A stretch of DNA of 64,000 nt, from positions 124,001 through 188,000 of the forward strand of contig NTMA01000056.1 of the NCBI GenBank assembly GCA_002917075.1. The letters run 5' to 3'. The notes below the pieces were generated by a model. It was given only the letters and a program-made list of their open reading frames with translations. It was not told where the DNA came from and made no database searches. The position numbers were made by a program, and so were the translations under genes. Every line of letters starts with the position of its first letter. Position 1 is the stretch's first letter. The stretch comes from Hawksworthiomyces lignivorus. Lineage: Eukaryota; Ascomycota; Sordariomycetes; Ophiostomatales; Ophiostomataceae. This document shows, one piece after another, positions 33,995 to 45,812 of the stretch.

Positions 33995-36900
33995 TGTGAA
34001 TTGCAAAAGAGCTGGTGCAAGTGTCAACTTGGGAGATTTTGGTTATCGTCTGTGGACGGTAGAACCTGTCCTGGCGGACGAAGTTAGAGAAGGCTTAAGC
34101 GTGGGCTTTGAATGCGTGCGATTCCGAGTATAGCCCGGCGTGATGACAAACTGGGAATGATCGTGTAGATCTAGGGTCACATTGTGCTTTTTGATTTTGG
34201 CTTCTAGCAGGGAGGTCCGCCTAAGAGGGAAGCGGTGCTTAGTCTGCGAGGCGAGGTTGATGACAGGGACTAGTCTTCTCTTTTGTGAAGCAGAGATAGG
34301 AAATATCGAAGAGGGAGAAAGAAGAAAAAAAGTTTAAAAAAAAAAGGGCTGACAACGAACTCTTCTTGTTGAGGCAGCGTTTAGCCCCGAGGCGAACTGT
34401 CGCTAAGGGCGGAACGGGAGACAAAGGACGGATGACGAAGGGGCAGTGAGCTCTCCGTCACTTAGCTTCTGTCCACCTAATCTCGGAATATTTTTGCAGG
34501 GTCTCTTTATTTTCCCCTAGATAACAAGCTGCCGCTACCTTTGTGTCTCGAATTAAGAGACACCTCAGAGCTTTGAGGTGCTGAGGCAGAACGATATGAT
34601 GAGAGAGAAAGACAAAAGAAGGGGGAAACAAAAAAAGAGGCGGGCTGCCAAAGGATATTGAGAAGAGATGCTACATCGTATATGGCAAAGTTTATTTTAT
34701 CTAGCACATGCAAATCTAGAATACGCATTAATAGACGGAGGACGGCGTATTTCCACAAAAAACTATTATCTTTTACAAGAAAGGGCTTCAGAAACCACGC
34801 ATATCTGCCAAGGACCCAAAGTTTGCCGCAATCTAGCGTCCCATCTTATTTTCGTTTTAAACTGCATCAAAACCGGGTTGGGAGTCCTGCGCGTAAGAGC
34901 AACATTGCGGGAGTATTCTCCGCAATAGCTTCGTGTCCATCTTTGTACCTTTCACTACTATGGCCAGCGAGATATCTCCTTAGTGACTCCATTTTTCACA
35001 CAGAAGTACGGCCTTGTTCCGATGGCACGCAGGTACTAGCACGCAGCTAACACGACCAGCCTTAAACTCCGGAGACAGGCCGTTCGGATTCCGAGCGTCG
35101 TCCGCTTAGGTACTCACCCCTCTCACGAAATCATTGAGCCTGCCTATAGTATGGGACGACGAAGACTTAAAAACTAGGGCTGAGGAGGGCTGGGATACTC
35201 TAAAACAGTCTACTATTAACAACTGGGTTGATGAGATTCCTACAATTTTAAAGCAGGTAGCTGATTCAGATCAATTAGCTGGTAGAATGTCAGGATATTA
35301 GTTAGAAATAGAAGGAGTGAAAAAGGTGTGGGTGGATTATAGAGGCTTAATGATTTCGTGAGGGTGGTGGTACTCAAAGATTTCCAAAAAAGATAACCCT
35401 CCTGCGCTAGAAAACAAGGAAGTTCGACAAAAGTAGCTGGCAGCAATTGATACTGTAAAGAGAGTCGTATCGCAGTCAGCGAGCTGGACGGTTGTGCCTC
35501 TGGCCTTTCTCCGAGCCACCCTTGATTTTTTTTCTTTTTTTGGCCATGATACACAAATCCCCAAAGAAGATTAGATACCGAAAAGAAATCGATAGTAGCA
35601 GGTAAGAAAAAAGGGTAGCTAAACGTAATGGAGGGTAGAAGGGGGGTTGATAAAACTGCGAGCTATTGTTCCGGACTCCATTTTTCCCTCCTGGTCGTCT
35701 TCCTCTCTTGCGCGTATGTACAACGTAATAAGGGTCTCGCAAGTTTTTTTTTTATTTTGTCTTAGATTTCCCTTCTCCGCGTTTCCCCATGTAAAGGAGC
35801 TGTCTGCGAGCTCGTAACCCGTCACCTTCTTCTTTGAGCAAGCTACATACATGCTTCTAGATTGGCCACACTTTGAGGCATGGCGGCAATATTTGACGTA
35901 CCTTTCATATTAATTCTTTGTCTTCCGTGTTCCGTGTTTCCCACTGCCTGCTCCCCCTTCTCTTATAGCGTTTTCCGCGGATCCTCTAGCATCATCGCCA
36001 CCAACACCAGGAACCGAAGCTTGCGTGATTCGAGCTAATAAGACGCACCAACCATCGATCTAGCTCAACACAGCTCCATCCTTTCTCTCTGCTCTTCGTC
36101 TCTCCGCGCAGTTGGGATATTCCCTTCACATCTTGCCGCTGGATCTTGCGTTCCCGACGCTCTCATCTTGCTCTTCTTTTGGGGTAATTCTCCTCCGAGC
36201 CGCCGTATATTTGTCATGGAGCAGAAAATAGAGGCAAGGAGGGCTAAGCAATGCGCCGTTCTCCACACCCTTGTAACGGAGCGTGTTCGGCTCCCTCGCC
36301 CTCGCCCCTAAGTCGTAAGCGACCATCGGCAAACAAAGTGCCCGCGAGCCGTCGGGTAGATTCTTTGGAGTCTTGCTCTCGTCCTGCTCTTGTCTGACGT
36401 GTCTCTACCTGCTACGAGTGCTCGTACTTTGCATGGCGTCTCGTTTGACTCACATGCCACCACATCCGCGAGCCGGCTGCATATCACACACGCAAGCCTC
36501 GTGAAGGAGGGGGTCTCAGCCATTGCGGTAGCATATTTCAAGGCATGGCGACTCGGTGACCTTGGCAGATTACCGATAACAGAGGAATTTGCAGAAACTC
36601 GGCCAGTGAATCAACACGTGGGTTGGTCTCTGCGGGTGAGAGGAATGGGATTCTAGACCTTGCCACTCTTACTATACAGCCTCAAACAAGAAGGTGGATA
36701 TTTTTTGCTTCTGGGATTGCTCACGATAAGGGGGAAAAAGAATTTAGGATTATCTGTGTGCGAGCTATGATGCTTCGGTTCGGAGGCTCGCTGACAATCT
36801 GTGAACCATGTGAGCTAGCGGGCGCATCTCGCTGTAGTTCATCTCATCTCGAGCTATATATCTGAGAAGGCGACTGATAAGCTAAATTGCGGGAAAGCTC

Positions 36901-37222
36901 TCGAGCCTCCCCGCCAAAGCTGCATCGTGCTGGCCACGTCACGTTACCCAACAAACTATTCTAGAGTACATGAGAAGACAAGCGAAGCCATTAGACAAAA
37001 CAATTTTCTATTTTAAGGGTTCTTCTAGGTACTTTAGCGACATGTTGTCAGTCCCACTTTCTTTGTAGATTTCCCTCCTTTTTTAGTAGTCCCCAACGCC
37101 AATGCAATGCCGTGGTCGTGCCCAGAGGAAGCTGTACATGATGCCTATACGCCTCTCCATGCCCTGAGATTTGAAATAGATGTAAAAAAGTATATGCAAA
37201 CACGACTAGGAGCTGCCCATAT
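33995..37222. other. Intergenic region containing a probable transposase relic
   Basis: This 3.2-kb stretch runs from the SIS gene start (-) to the 3' end of utp15 (-). Apart from the short transposase-like fragment at 35140-35301, listed separately, I see no coding signal. AT-rich and low-complexity tracts are common (A runs at about 34333-34345; a T run near 35743-35753). Confidence 0.5.
35140..35301 (+). pseudogene. Probable C-terminal fragment of a Tc1/mariner-like transposase
   Basis: The plus-strand frame from 35140 reads LPIVWDDEDLKTRAEEGWDT, continues LKQSTINNWVDEIPTILKQV and ends ADSDQLAGRMSGY at a TAG (35299-35301). The pattern of a Trp-containing helix, then a [TS]INxWVDxxPxxLKQV-type helix and a short Gly-Tyr end, resembles the tail of fungal Tc1/mariner DDE transposases. 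There is no upstream catalytic domain in frame (a stop lies at 35107-35109) and no inverted terminal repeat was spotted, so this is a relic. It could instead be a chance frame. Confidence 0.4.
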
Positions 37223-38995
37223 CTATGACATGGCGCTCATCATGAGGTTTTCCACCATGCCGCTGGTCTGGCAGGCCAGCTGGGCCTGCTCGACCTCGCG
37301 CCGCACCTTCTTCCACAGAAGCTGGAAGCCGTCGTCGAGCTCGGCGGACGCGCCGACGTACTCGGCGTAGAGGTCGAGCAGGTGCAGGCCGACATCGGCG
37401 CACATGGCGGTGAAGCGGGGGTCGACGATGTGGCGGCAGACCCACTTGAGGATGGGCTGGACGGTGACCTCGTCGCGGTTCTCGAGGGCCTCGCGCAGGG
37501 CGCTGCGGTGGCGCAGGGCGGTCAGCAGCGTCAGGGTGTTGAGGGGGCTGTGGTCGGGGGCGGCGGGGTCGAGCACAGCGTCGAGGGCGGCGCCGAAGCG
37601 CTGGTGGCGCAGGTCGCGCTGCCAGGGCGTCTCCTTGCGGGGGCGCTTGCCTGGCCGCAGCGGGTTGCTGCTGCTGCCGCCGCCGCCGCCGCTGGGGTCG
37701 ATGACAAAGTCGACGGCGTCGTCGCTTCCGCCGCCGTCCAGCTGGCGGAGGGACGCGGCCTGCTGCTTGCGCTTGGCCTTGGCGGCGTCGTAGCGGTCGA
37801 GGGTGCCGGTGGCGCGGGCGGCGCTCTCCTTCTTGCGCTCCCGGTCGCGCTCGGCAGCGGCGCCGGTGAGGCGGGTCTTGATGCTGAGCACGCCCGACAC
37901 CATGCCGACGGCGAGGTGGCGGTCGTCGCCGTTGGCGCCGGCGGCGACGACGGCGGCGCTCAGCACGGGCGAGGGGTACTTTGCGCTGGCGACGACGTTC
38001 CAGGAGCCCGTCTCAAAGACCTTGACGTGGCCGTCGAGCCCGCCCGACACGACGCGCTCGCCGTGCGACGCCAGGCACAGCGACGTGACCGTCTTCTGGT
38101 GGGCCGTCAGCAGCCGCAGCGGCCGCGCCGCCACCACGTCCAGCACCGAGATGGCGTTGTCGGCCGCTGCCAGGATCGCCGTGCCCGACGGCATCGGCAG
38201 CACCGCCTCCACGGGCGCCGCGTGCTTAAAGGTCAGCACGGCGCCGCCCGGCGCCCGCGCGTCCCAGAGCCGCACCGTCGAGTCGTACGAGCCCGTCACC
38301 AGCATGTGGCTGCCGCCGGCGGTCGCGGTCATAGCGCTGCCACCGCCGCCGCCGCCGCCGCCAGCCGCCAGCCCGCTGACGGGCATAAAGGCGCCCGCGC
38401 GCACGTAGTCCTGGTGGCCGGAGAACGTCCGCACCGAGTCGGCCGACGGCAGGTCCCACAGCCGCACCGTCTTGTCGTCGCTGGCGCTCATCAGCGTGGT
38501 CAGGTCGCCCGGCGCCCAGCGCGTCACCCACACCGGCTGCCGGTGCGAGTGCCACGTCTTGAGGATGATGGGCCGCGACCCGCCCGCCACGTCAAACACC
38601 TGCATCTTGCCCGAGTCGTCGCCGGCCACCAGCACGCGCCCGTCCGGCCGGATCTCGCCGCTCCGCGCCACCGACTCGAAGCGGCTGATCGTCTTGACCA
38701 GCTCTCGCTTGCGGATACTGTAGATGTCAACCCGCGGGCCCGCCGTCACCGCGAAGAGGTCGTTCTGCTTCGTGGCTGCCGCCGTTGTCGGTGCTGCCAC
38801 GACAGACGAGGCCGCTGCCCCGCTGCCAAAAAAGGCCGCCGTGGCCGGAAAGCTGATGTGCGTGACGGACCATGCCGCTGTCGACGTGTGCGACTTCTGG
38901 TTCTTGAACGACTTCCAGTATCTCTGCTCGGCCGTGAATGGCGCTGGCCCCGAAGGCAGCTTCAGAGGCTGCAATGGCACGACCTCGGCTGCCAT
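37223..38995 (-). CDS. utp15: U3 small nucleolar RNA-associated protein Utp15
   Basis: Nucleolar t-UTP/UtpA subunit of the SSU processome, needed for 18S pre-rRNA processing and, in yeast, for rDNA transcription. Single exon, 590 residues. ATG 38995 (MAAEVVPLQPLKLPSGPAPF) is preferred over any upstream start because family members begin this way. The N-terminal two-thirds is a WD40 propeller: PVWVTRWAPGDLTTLMSASD, DKTVRLWDLPSADSVRTFSG, HMLVTGSYDSTVRLWDARAP and RVVSGGLDGHVKVFETGSWN. A Gly/Ser-rich low-complexity loop interrupts the propeller (plus strand about 38340-38370). The Utp15 C-terminal helical domain follows from about residue 455 (RKETPWQRDLRHQRFGAALD to YAEYVGASAELDDGFQLLW). The gene is far more GC-rich than its flanks. 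Confidence 0.95.
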   Translation of the reverse strand: MAAEVVPLQPLKLPSGPAPFTAEQRYWKSFKNQKSHTSTAAWSVTHISFPATAAFFGSGAAASSVVAAPTTAAATKQNDLFAVTAGPRVDIYSIRKRELVKTISRFESVARSGEIRPDGRVLVAGDDSGKMQVFDVAGGSRPIILKTWHSHRQPVWVTRWAPGDLTTLMSASDDKTVRLWDLPSADSVRTFSGHQDYVRAGAFMPVSGLAAGGGGGGGGSAMTATAGGSHMLVTGSYDSTVRLWDARAPGGAVLTFKHAAPVEAVLPMPSGTAILAAADNAISVLDVVAARPLRLLTAHQKTVTSLCLASHGERVVSGGLDGHVKVFETGSWNVVASAKYPSPVLSAAVVAAGANGDDRHLAVGMVSGVLSIKTRLTGAAAERDRERKKESAARATGTLDRYDAAKAKRKQQAASLRQLDGGGSDDAVDFVIDPSGGGGGSSSNPLRPGKRPRKETPWQRDLRHQRFGAALDAVLDPAAPDHSPLNTLTLLTALRHRSALREALENRDEVTVQPILKWVCRHIVDPRFTAMCADVGLHLLDLYAEYVGASAELDDGFQLLWKKVRREVEQAQLACQTSGMVENLMMSAMS

Positions 38996-40102
38996 TGCGT
39001 AAAATTTGTGTGACAAAAAAAAATGCGGTTGGCAAGAGATGAATTGTACTCGGCTGGTTTGTCTCGATTTAGTTTTGCGAAGCTTTCGATATTTTTTTTT
39101 TTTTTTTTTTTGGATTCCCTTTATCGCACGCTATCTATCAATCTAGGCCAAATTTTTTTTTAGCCTTGTCTCTTCCTTATATTTTATTTTATTTTATTTT
39201 TTAATTCTTTAAGTCCATTAAAAAAAAAAACTAAAGTAAACCCAGACCAATCAAACTGTCCCACTTAAATATTCCCTATGATTGGTTATGATATAATCTT
39301 ATACAACGTACAAGCGCCTAGCCGTGTGTGGCTTTGAACATGGGATTTTTCGCGACACTTCTGCCTATCCTAAGCATACACGAACGTATTCCTCAATAAT
39401 ACTTCTCGTACGACTTAGGCTAAGTATAAAAAGAATAACAACCCGTACTCCCACTCCTTGCACAAATTTCAATATTATGATTTGATCTTCCGACGCATCT
39501 GGAATAGCGCCCTTCCTCTTATTATTATTGATATGTTGGTTCGTAGGTGCGCTGCTGTACAATGCCACACGTGACCTGTTCTGCCCCTAGTGTGATAGGT
39601 CTATCAAAGTGGGGCTTATCCGCATGCAGGACTGAGAGCAGCCACTAATCGAGTCGTTATCGCTTTCGCCTGTACGCGCCTGTACGTGTACGGAGTACTC
39701 GTAGCTCTCTCCTTTCAGACGAAGTAATCTCCCTCCTATAACAACAGCTTAAAGTACAGAGTACAAAGTATTGCTCGTGGGGTGTTCTAGGGCACTATTT
39801 CCCCAGCTTATTCTACATGGTATCAACACCACTCTGCAGCACCAGCGCGGGCGTGCCTCGTCTTGTCCTGTCCAAATGAGGGACTTGCCAGCCCATGGGC
39901 AAGTGCGGCTGATTTGAGCACAAGGCTCACCGCCGTCCCTCTTTTCTTTCTGTCCTTCGTACCTTTTTTCTGTTCCTTTCCGTTACTTTCTGTTACTTTC
40001 TCTGGGTCTCTTTTGTGTGGCTTTCATCTCCCAATAAATCGGCCATTAGTAATTCCGCTGTCGGCACGGCTTCTTGCAAGGCAGACGCAGACGGCAAGCA
40101 CG

Positions 40103-40136
<34 letters not shown>

Positions 40137-40726
40137 CCTGACGCGCCTTCCAGTGGTCAGATACGCCGAGATCGTTACTGCCCTCTCGAGGCACCAATAG
40201 AGATGAGAACTGCATATCATTCACTCACGGCCACCACAACTCGGTAGCTGCAAGTAAATGGAGGTCTCAGACATCTCTCGGCCTCGAAGACTTTCTTTTG
40301 CTTCATATTGGATGGATTTTGTATAAGCAGCCTTGCCATTTCTTCTCACGACCAACCACTTCCGTGCATCTAGCGGGATTGATCGTGCATCCCACTGCCT
40401 CCGACTTTGGGCGCTGACGACCATATCGAGGATCTTCTGTCGAACATTGTTTTCACCTTCGATCCGTGTTAATCGCAGATATCCTCCACCCTTCTTCCCC
40501 TCTGGACTTTTTATTTTTATTTTTATTTTCACACGAGCTCTGCTTTACTGTTGGGCGTTTCTTCTTTAATAAGGGAGGCGTAGCGCAGCGGTATGTGCAT
40601 GTTTGTCATGGTGAGTGCTGCCAAAAAAAAAAAAAAAAAAAGCACTTCGAGTGACGATGTTCCTTCTTTGTTCGCCATGACCTAACCAGGCATGTAGCTC
40701 AAGACAGCCAGACCTTATAAAACAAG
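38996..40726. other. Divergent promoter region between utp15 and the MIZ-type gene
   Basis: A 1.7-kb stretch with a 20-base T tract (39092-39111), TTTTA repeats (about 39180-39200), one TACGGAGTAC (39689-39698), a CA/GA microsatellite (40103-40137) and an A tract (about 40622-40641). No gene recognised. Confidence 0.55.
40103..40137. repeat. (AC)n-(AG)n compound microsatellite
   Basis: Perfect AC units followed directly by perfect AG units in the MIZ-gene upstream region. Confidence 0.9.
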
Positions 40727-43700
40727 ATGTCAGCCCAGAAACCAGCAAATGCACAACGAACCCCTGCCTTGGCATCTTCTGCAGACGCTCTGATTGCCTC
40801 CTCAAACATTACAGCAAACAGATTTCTCGGCTCCCGCCGGCCGCCATGGCTTATCGCAGGACAGACAGCAAGGCCTATGAACCGTCCGCCGCCTTCGGCA
40901 GCGCCAAACTCTCCGCCGATGGCATCCCCTCCAGAAGTATCTTCTCCGCAGCCTGCTTCTCCACGAGCATCCCCCACGGCAGCCGATTCAGCCACGATTC
41001 CGCCGCCCTTACCGCTCAACAACCTTAAACCCACTCAGTTGGCTTTGTCACAGTATGTCAATGCGAAGAACCCAGTGTGCGGCCTTCTAGGAAAGTGGAT
41101 GTCGAGACGGAAAAGTTGCTAACCATGGCCCTTGTGTTCTCGTATGATAGGAATTCCGACAGGAGTCTTCTGTCGCCTGCTCCCACTGATGAAGCTAGTC
41201 CCGCCACCTGCGCTGCCATCGACAGTCCTGCGCCGCATGCCGCTGCTCCGCCTAGTCGCCAGGCGTCCGAGGAAGCTACTGCTTCTAGCTCTGGCCTAGC
41301 AGTGATGCAGGACGGCCACTCCGGGACTCTAAGACAGAGAGAGGGAGACGTGAGAGAGCCGCAGCCGCCGCCGCCGCCGCCGCCCATGGTGAGGAATGTG
41401 CTACCAGACGTTTCCCACCCGTCGGAGCCAGCGGCACAGCCTCTGCAAACGGCCCCCAAACAGCCCAACTCTCGTATCCAGCAGCAGACTTTTCAAAATA
41501 TGCTACGGCCGTCGCCAAATGCTCCAAGACCTGCAGCGGAAGTGATTCAACTCGAGCCCGGAGCCCAAGTCCCCGTTCCTGGCCGATCATACTCGACACC
41601 AAACGTGCCAGCAGGATTTGCCCAGCCGACATCTACTTCCAGAGCAGATCGTCCCGAAGCTGTTTCTATGGACACGCGTTCCCACGCTGCCCTTTCAGGT
41701 GCCCCTCATGTGCAGCGGGCTCAATCGACAGCCGGACTGCCGCCGAATGCTCCATTGCCTTCCGGCAGTAACTCCCTAAAGAGAAAACTGTCTTCTGCGC
41801 AAGCTTCGTCTAGGCGCGAACGCAAATTCGCCGATTTTATTCCTTGCATTGACGACCACGTCGCTTCGATAGGCGGCATCGCACGCCTGGATCCACACAC
41901 CGAAGTTCCGCGAGTATCACTGCTGAGAGAAGCCTGTCGAATTGAAGACGGCTTCTTTGTCACATTACATCAGCTGTTTTGCATGTGGTCGTTGGACCGT
42001 GAGTCAGTGTGCAGGTTCTTGCCCTCTTTCACACAACAATATATCAACGACAGCTTCACGATTATAGAGTCTGTTCTTAGAAGCAACGAACTGCTTTGGT
42101 TTCCTTTGCGTGAGTGGCTTGCCAATTTCCCGCGCTCTTTCGACGCCATGCTTGCGGAAACTAGCCTCTACGCCAAGACACTCCCCGCGGTGGACACTTT
42201 TCTAGTATGCTTGCCGTTCAAGTGGAGGGGCCTAAGCGCCGCAGTCATGGAGCGATCATACCCTCTTTTGATGGACGAGCTGATCAGCTACTTGCATTGT
42301 TTGTCTCCGACACTACAGATGATATTGTTTACAGCTTCGAGGAGAAGGCTGAACGTATGCGATGGACAATGGGGCGTAGAGATCGAACAATTGTTCCGCA
42401 GCGACCAAGCGAAGCACCGGACAGCATCTGGAGAGTTTGCTGCTTTGCCCTCCGATAAGCTCAATGAACTGGAGTCAATGAATGCGGGGCTGATATATTC
42501 GTACCGTGGAATTGTAGGCCAGTGCAGAGCACAGAATCAGCAGCAGTTTCCGAACGCTTCCAATGCCAACAACCCACATATTGCCACTTCTCTTTCCACC
42601 CATCAACCAATCCCTCCTGTAGTGGTTGCGACTCTCGATTCTGCTTCTGCAGGTTCACAGCTACCGCCGCAGGTTACCAACAGCCGGGTGCAACGAAGGC
42701 GGATTGTTCAGGGCCAAGCTGCGGGACATGAAAACATTCAGTATCTGGCTTCCAACGGTCAGAATGCTGTCGGCGCTGCGCATGCACGACAGCAAAGTGC
42801 GGTAATGTCTATGCAGTTTCCTATATCAGCAACGACAGCACAGATGTCTCATCATGCGTCACAACGCCCCCAGCAGCCCCAGCAGCCCCAGCAGCCCCAG
42901 CAACTGCAGCCAGCAGTGCAACCTGTGCAGCCAGTGCAGCCAGTGCAGCCAGTACAGCCAGTGCAACCAGTACAGCCAATGCAGCCAGTACAACCAGTGC
43001 ATTCAGTACAGCCAGTGCAGCCAGTGCCGCAGGCATCTCGAGTGCCGCAGGTATCTCAAGCGCCACGGGCATCTCAAGCAAGAAGAGCGACCTCGCCGCC
43101 GCAGACATCACAGCTACCATATATACAGCAACGACTACTCTTGGAAGCGCAGCAAGCGCAGCAAATGGAACAGCTACAGCAGTATCACCAACTGCAACGA
43201 GACCAACAGTTGGAGCGGATGAAGCAAGTGGAGAGAGAACAGGAAGCACGGAACAATCAGCTACTAATGGCTCAGCAAATGCATACCCAGCATATGCAAG
43301 CCCAGCAAGCCCAGCAAGCCCAGCGAGCCCAGCAAGCGCGAGCTCAGCAACTGCAGGCCCAGCATATGCAACCTCAGCAAGCTCAAGCTGAGCACATGCA
43401 ACCCCAGCAAGCCCAAGCTCAGCAAATGCAGGCTCAGCAACTTCATCTGGCCCAGCAAAGATACCCGGCAGATCCGCCGCAGAACTTCCAACAACTGCAT
43501 CAACGGATACGAGAGCAACAATTGCAAGCACAGATGCAACAACAACAACAACAACAACAACAGCTGCAAGCTCAGATGCAACAGCAACAGCAACAGCAAC
43601 AATTGCAACAAGCACGACAGGCTCCTCCGGCACCGCAATCTATTGTACCTTCTCGGCTTCCTCAAAATCAACTTATAGCGCATTCTAGTGAGCGGCAAGC

Positions 43701-45309
43701 AGATATTCAAAATGCTATGCATAGTGCAGCGGCGGCAATTCGTCCTGGTTCAGTTTCGTCTTTAGCTGCAGCCCAGCAGCTGCCGGCTCAAACATCTATA
43801 CAGCCTCTAACACCACCTCCCATGCAAGGGCCCTTTAATGTGCAGCCAGGCTCTCTACATCGGGCCTCAATTAGCTCAAACACGCGCAGTCCGCATGCCT
43901 CGGGGATGGCCGCTCAGTCCATGCAGCCGCTTGGTTCGCCAGCACAGCAGCCGCCGAATAGGCCGCCTGCAACTTCACATACGTCAAATCGGAGGCCAGC
44001 AGCGGTGTCGAATCAACCTGCGACGTCAGTGTCTGGTCCATTTTTTCCGCCACGCAGTGCTGCAATCTCGCGAAGCGAATTTCCACATGACCCGAATGAT
44101 AAGCGGTCTCTGGCGATGGCGCTGCACCAGGCAGGCTCACGGAGTCCTCAGAGAATTTTAATTGACTTAAAGACAAAGGAACCTTTACCGCCCACTGCTG
44201 TTGCGGAGCGATTTTATCAGTCGGTCCAGAGAATGGCAGTGGGACCAGTCTTGACACCAGCAAGATCAACCGTGTACAATTTCGAGTTTCAGGTGACCAA
44301 GGAAGAGTTCGCAGCTCGGGCATCTCAAAGCATTCCAGAAGGAGAGCTCCTGCCCGTCGAAAAGCAATTTAATGGCAGCTTGCGCTATCGTCTACGTTGC
44401 TGCAAGGCTCAGAGCGGAGGGCAAGAGATCACCGAGCCTAGCTGGGTAACTATGGATACGGCATGGCCAGCTCACATATATGTCTTCTTCAATGACCACA
44501 TTGTTCCTATTCGGAGACAGTCCCATAACGGGAAGGACCAGGCCGCGGACATTACGGGAATGATAGTTGTTGGCGAGAACAGATTACAGGTAGCGATTTC
44601 AGAGCCGTCCCAGCACCATGCAAAATCCAAGCTGCACGTCCTGGGAGTGGAGATTATCGAGACAGTCAGCCATTCGCGTGTGCTGGAACAAATTGAAAAG
44701 TATGCCCTTCGACCGGCGAGTGCAACTGTGGATAAGATAAGAGCGCGCTTGGCTAGCGCGACAAACAAGGAGGATGACGACTTTTCCGTGACGCAAAAGG
44801 AGCTGTCGGTTGATCTTGCAGACCCCTTCAGCGCAAGGGCCATTCGCATTCCGGTGCGCGGGGTCCACTGCCAGCACATCGAATGCTTCGATCTGTTCAA
44901 CTGGCTCAATACGCGGCCCGTCAGGCCGTGTCCAGAATGCCAGCACCAGACCAAATGCGCTTGCAGCCAAGGGCCTGAGCCCACACTGCCAGAAAAATGG
45001 CGCTGTCCTATCTGCTTGGGTGATGCTAGGCCTCGCAGCCTCATCATTGACGGGTTCCTCCTAGGGGTCCGAACGCAGCTGGAAAATGACGGCAAACTTG
45101 ACCAGGCTAAATCTATGCTCGTGGCACCCGATGGTACATGGCGGCCGATCCTGGAAGATCTTGACGACGGAATTGATGATAGTGATGACGATTATGACGG
45201 TCGGGGGGCTCCCCGCCGGAAAGTGGCTCGGACTAATTCATCAACTACCGCAGCAGCCGCATCGCGGAGAGTAGCGCAACCGATTGAAATTATTGAGTTG
45301 GACGATTGA
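40727..45309 (+). CDS. MIZ/SP-RING zinc-finger protein, probable SUMO E3 ligase, with long Gln-rich region
   Basis: Nuclear SP-RING protein, about 1502 residues. Exons are 40727-41076 and 41151-45309. The intron has a GCTAAC branch and GATAG acceptor; its donor is the least certain site, and phase requires a two-base overhang. The SP-RING lies at about residues 1335-1420: LADPFSARAIRIPVRGVHCQ, HIECFDLFNWLNTRPVRPCP, then WRCPICLGDARPRSLIIDGF. This is the zinc-binding C-x-H...C...C-x-x-C pattern, with an inserted ECQHQTKCACSQ loop as in fungal MIZ proteins. A PINIT-like beta region precedes it (AHIYVFFNDHIVPIRRQ). The middle of the protein (plus strand about 42868-43620) is almost all Gln, Pro, Ala and Met, including repeats of PVQ and AQQ and poly-Gln. 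The acidic tail is ILEDLDDGIDDSDDDYDG, and it ends IEIIELDD, which resembles a SUMO-interaction motif. E3 activity is inferred from the family. Confidence 0.85.
42897..43035 (+). repeat. Imperfect nine-base tandem repeat CAGCCAGTG inside the MIZ-type gene
   Basis: Consecutive CAGCCAGTG/CAGCCAGTA units encode PVQ repeats with occasional variants (PMQ, PVH). The array is in frame and lies just upstream of AQQ-type and CAA/CAG repeats (about 43270-43610). Length variation between strains is likely. Confidence 0.85.
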
Positions 45310-45812
45310 AATAAAGCAAAAGACCGTTGATGTTGGTACGATCGTTTTGGAGGGACCGGCACTCATTATTTTTTATTTTTGTTTTGTTTTGAATCTTGTT
45401 CCAGAGAAAGCATTTGCCTGATCTTTTATACCCATTTGTTTTATGCAGGACGTTTTCTTATAGTTTTTATACTTGCCAGAAAGAGATGGCGGTATAAGGC
45501 CTTTTATTATGTCATGATAACGAATCTTTACGATGTTTCTCTATTCTCAGGATATTGTTTTGTATTTTCCCATCACTGTCTCTTTTCTCGCCAGCACATT
45601 GAGTTTCTTCTAGCATCTGGTTCATAGTCAACGAAGCAAATAAATAAGCGTCTTATACGTGTGTGTTATTAATGAATTCGCTAAGTTGAAGTATTATGCT
45701 GGGTTACTTCGTTCACATGGCATCCTAAACACGTACACACTCTTGCAAAGTCTGATGGTATCGCTATATACAGAAAACAGGCATACATTTTATTTTCTTA
45801 TGTCCTCGTTAA
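45310..45812. other. Convergent 3' intergenic region
   Basis: 3' flanks of the MIZ-type gene (+) and the arrestin gene (-); AT-rich with T runs near 45370. No gene seen. Confidence 0.6.

Noticed and set aside
37382..39013. A 543-codon plus-strand frame antisense to utp15
   Set aside because: It mirrors the GC-rich codon use of utp15, has Ala/Gly/Arg/His composition without any family feature, and the opposite strand is a clear WD40 protein.
40576..40625. A possible tRNA start (GGAGGCGTAGCGCAGCGGTA)
   Set aside because: The 5' part resembles a D arm, but no anticodon arm or GGTTCRA T-loop follows, and an A tract interrupts it.
42821..43633. 270-codon minus-strand frame, Val/Ala-rich, opposite the Gln-rich region
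   Set aside because: It is the complement of CAG/GCC repeats; the real product is on the plus strand and carries the SP-RING downstream.
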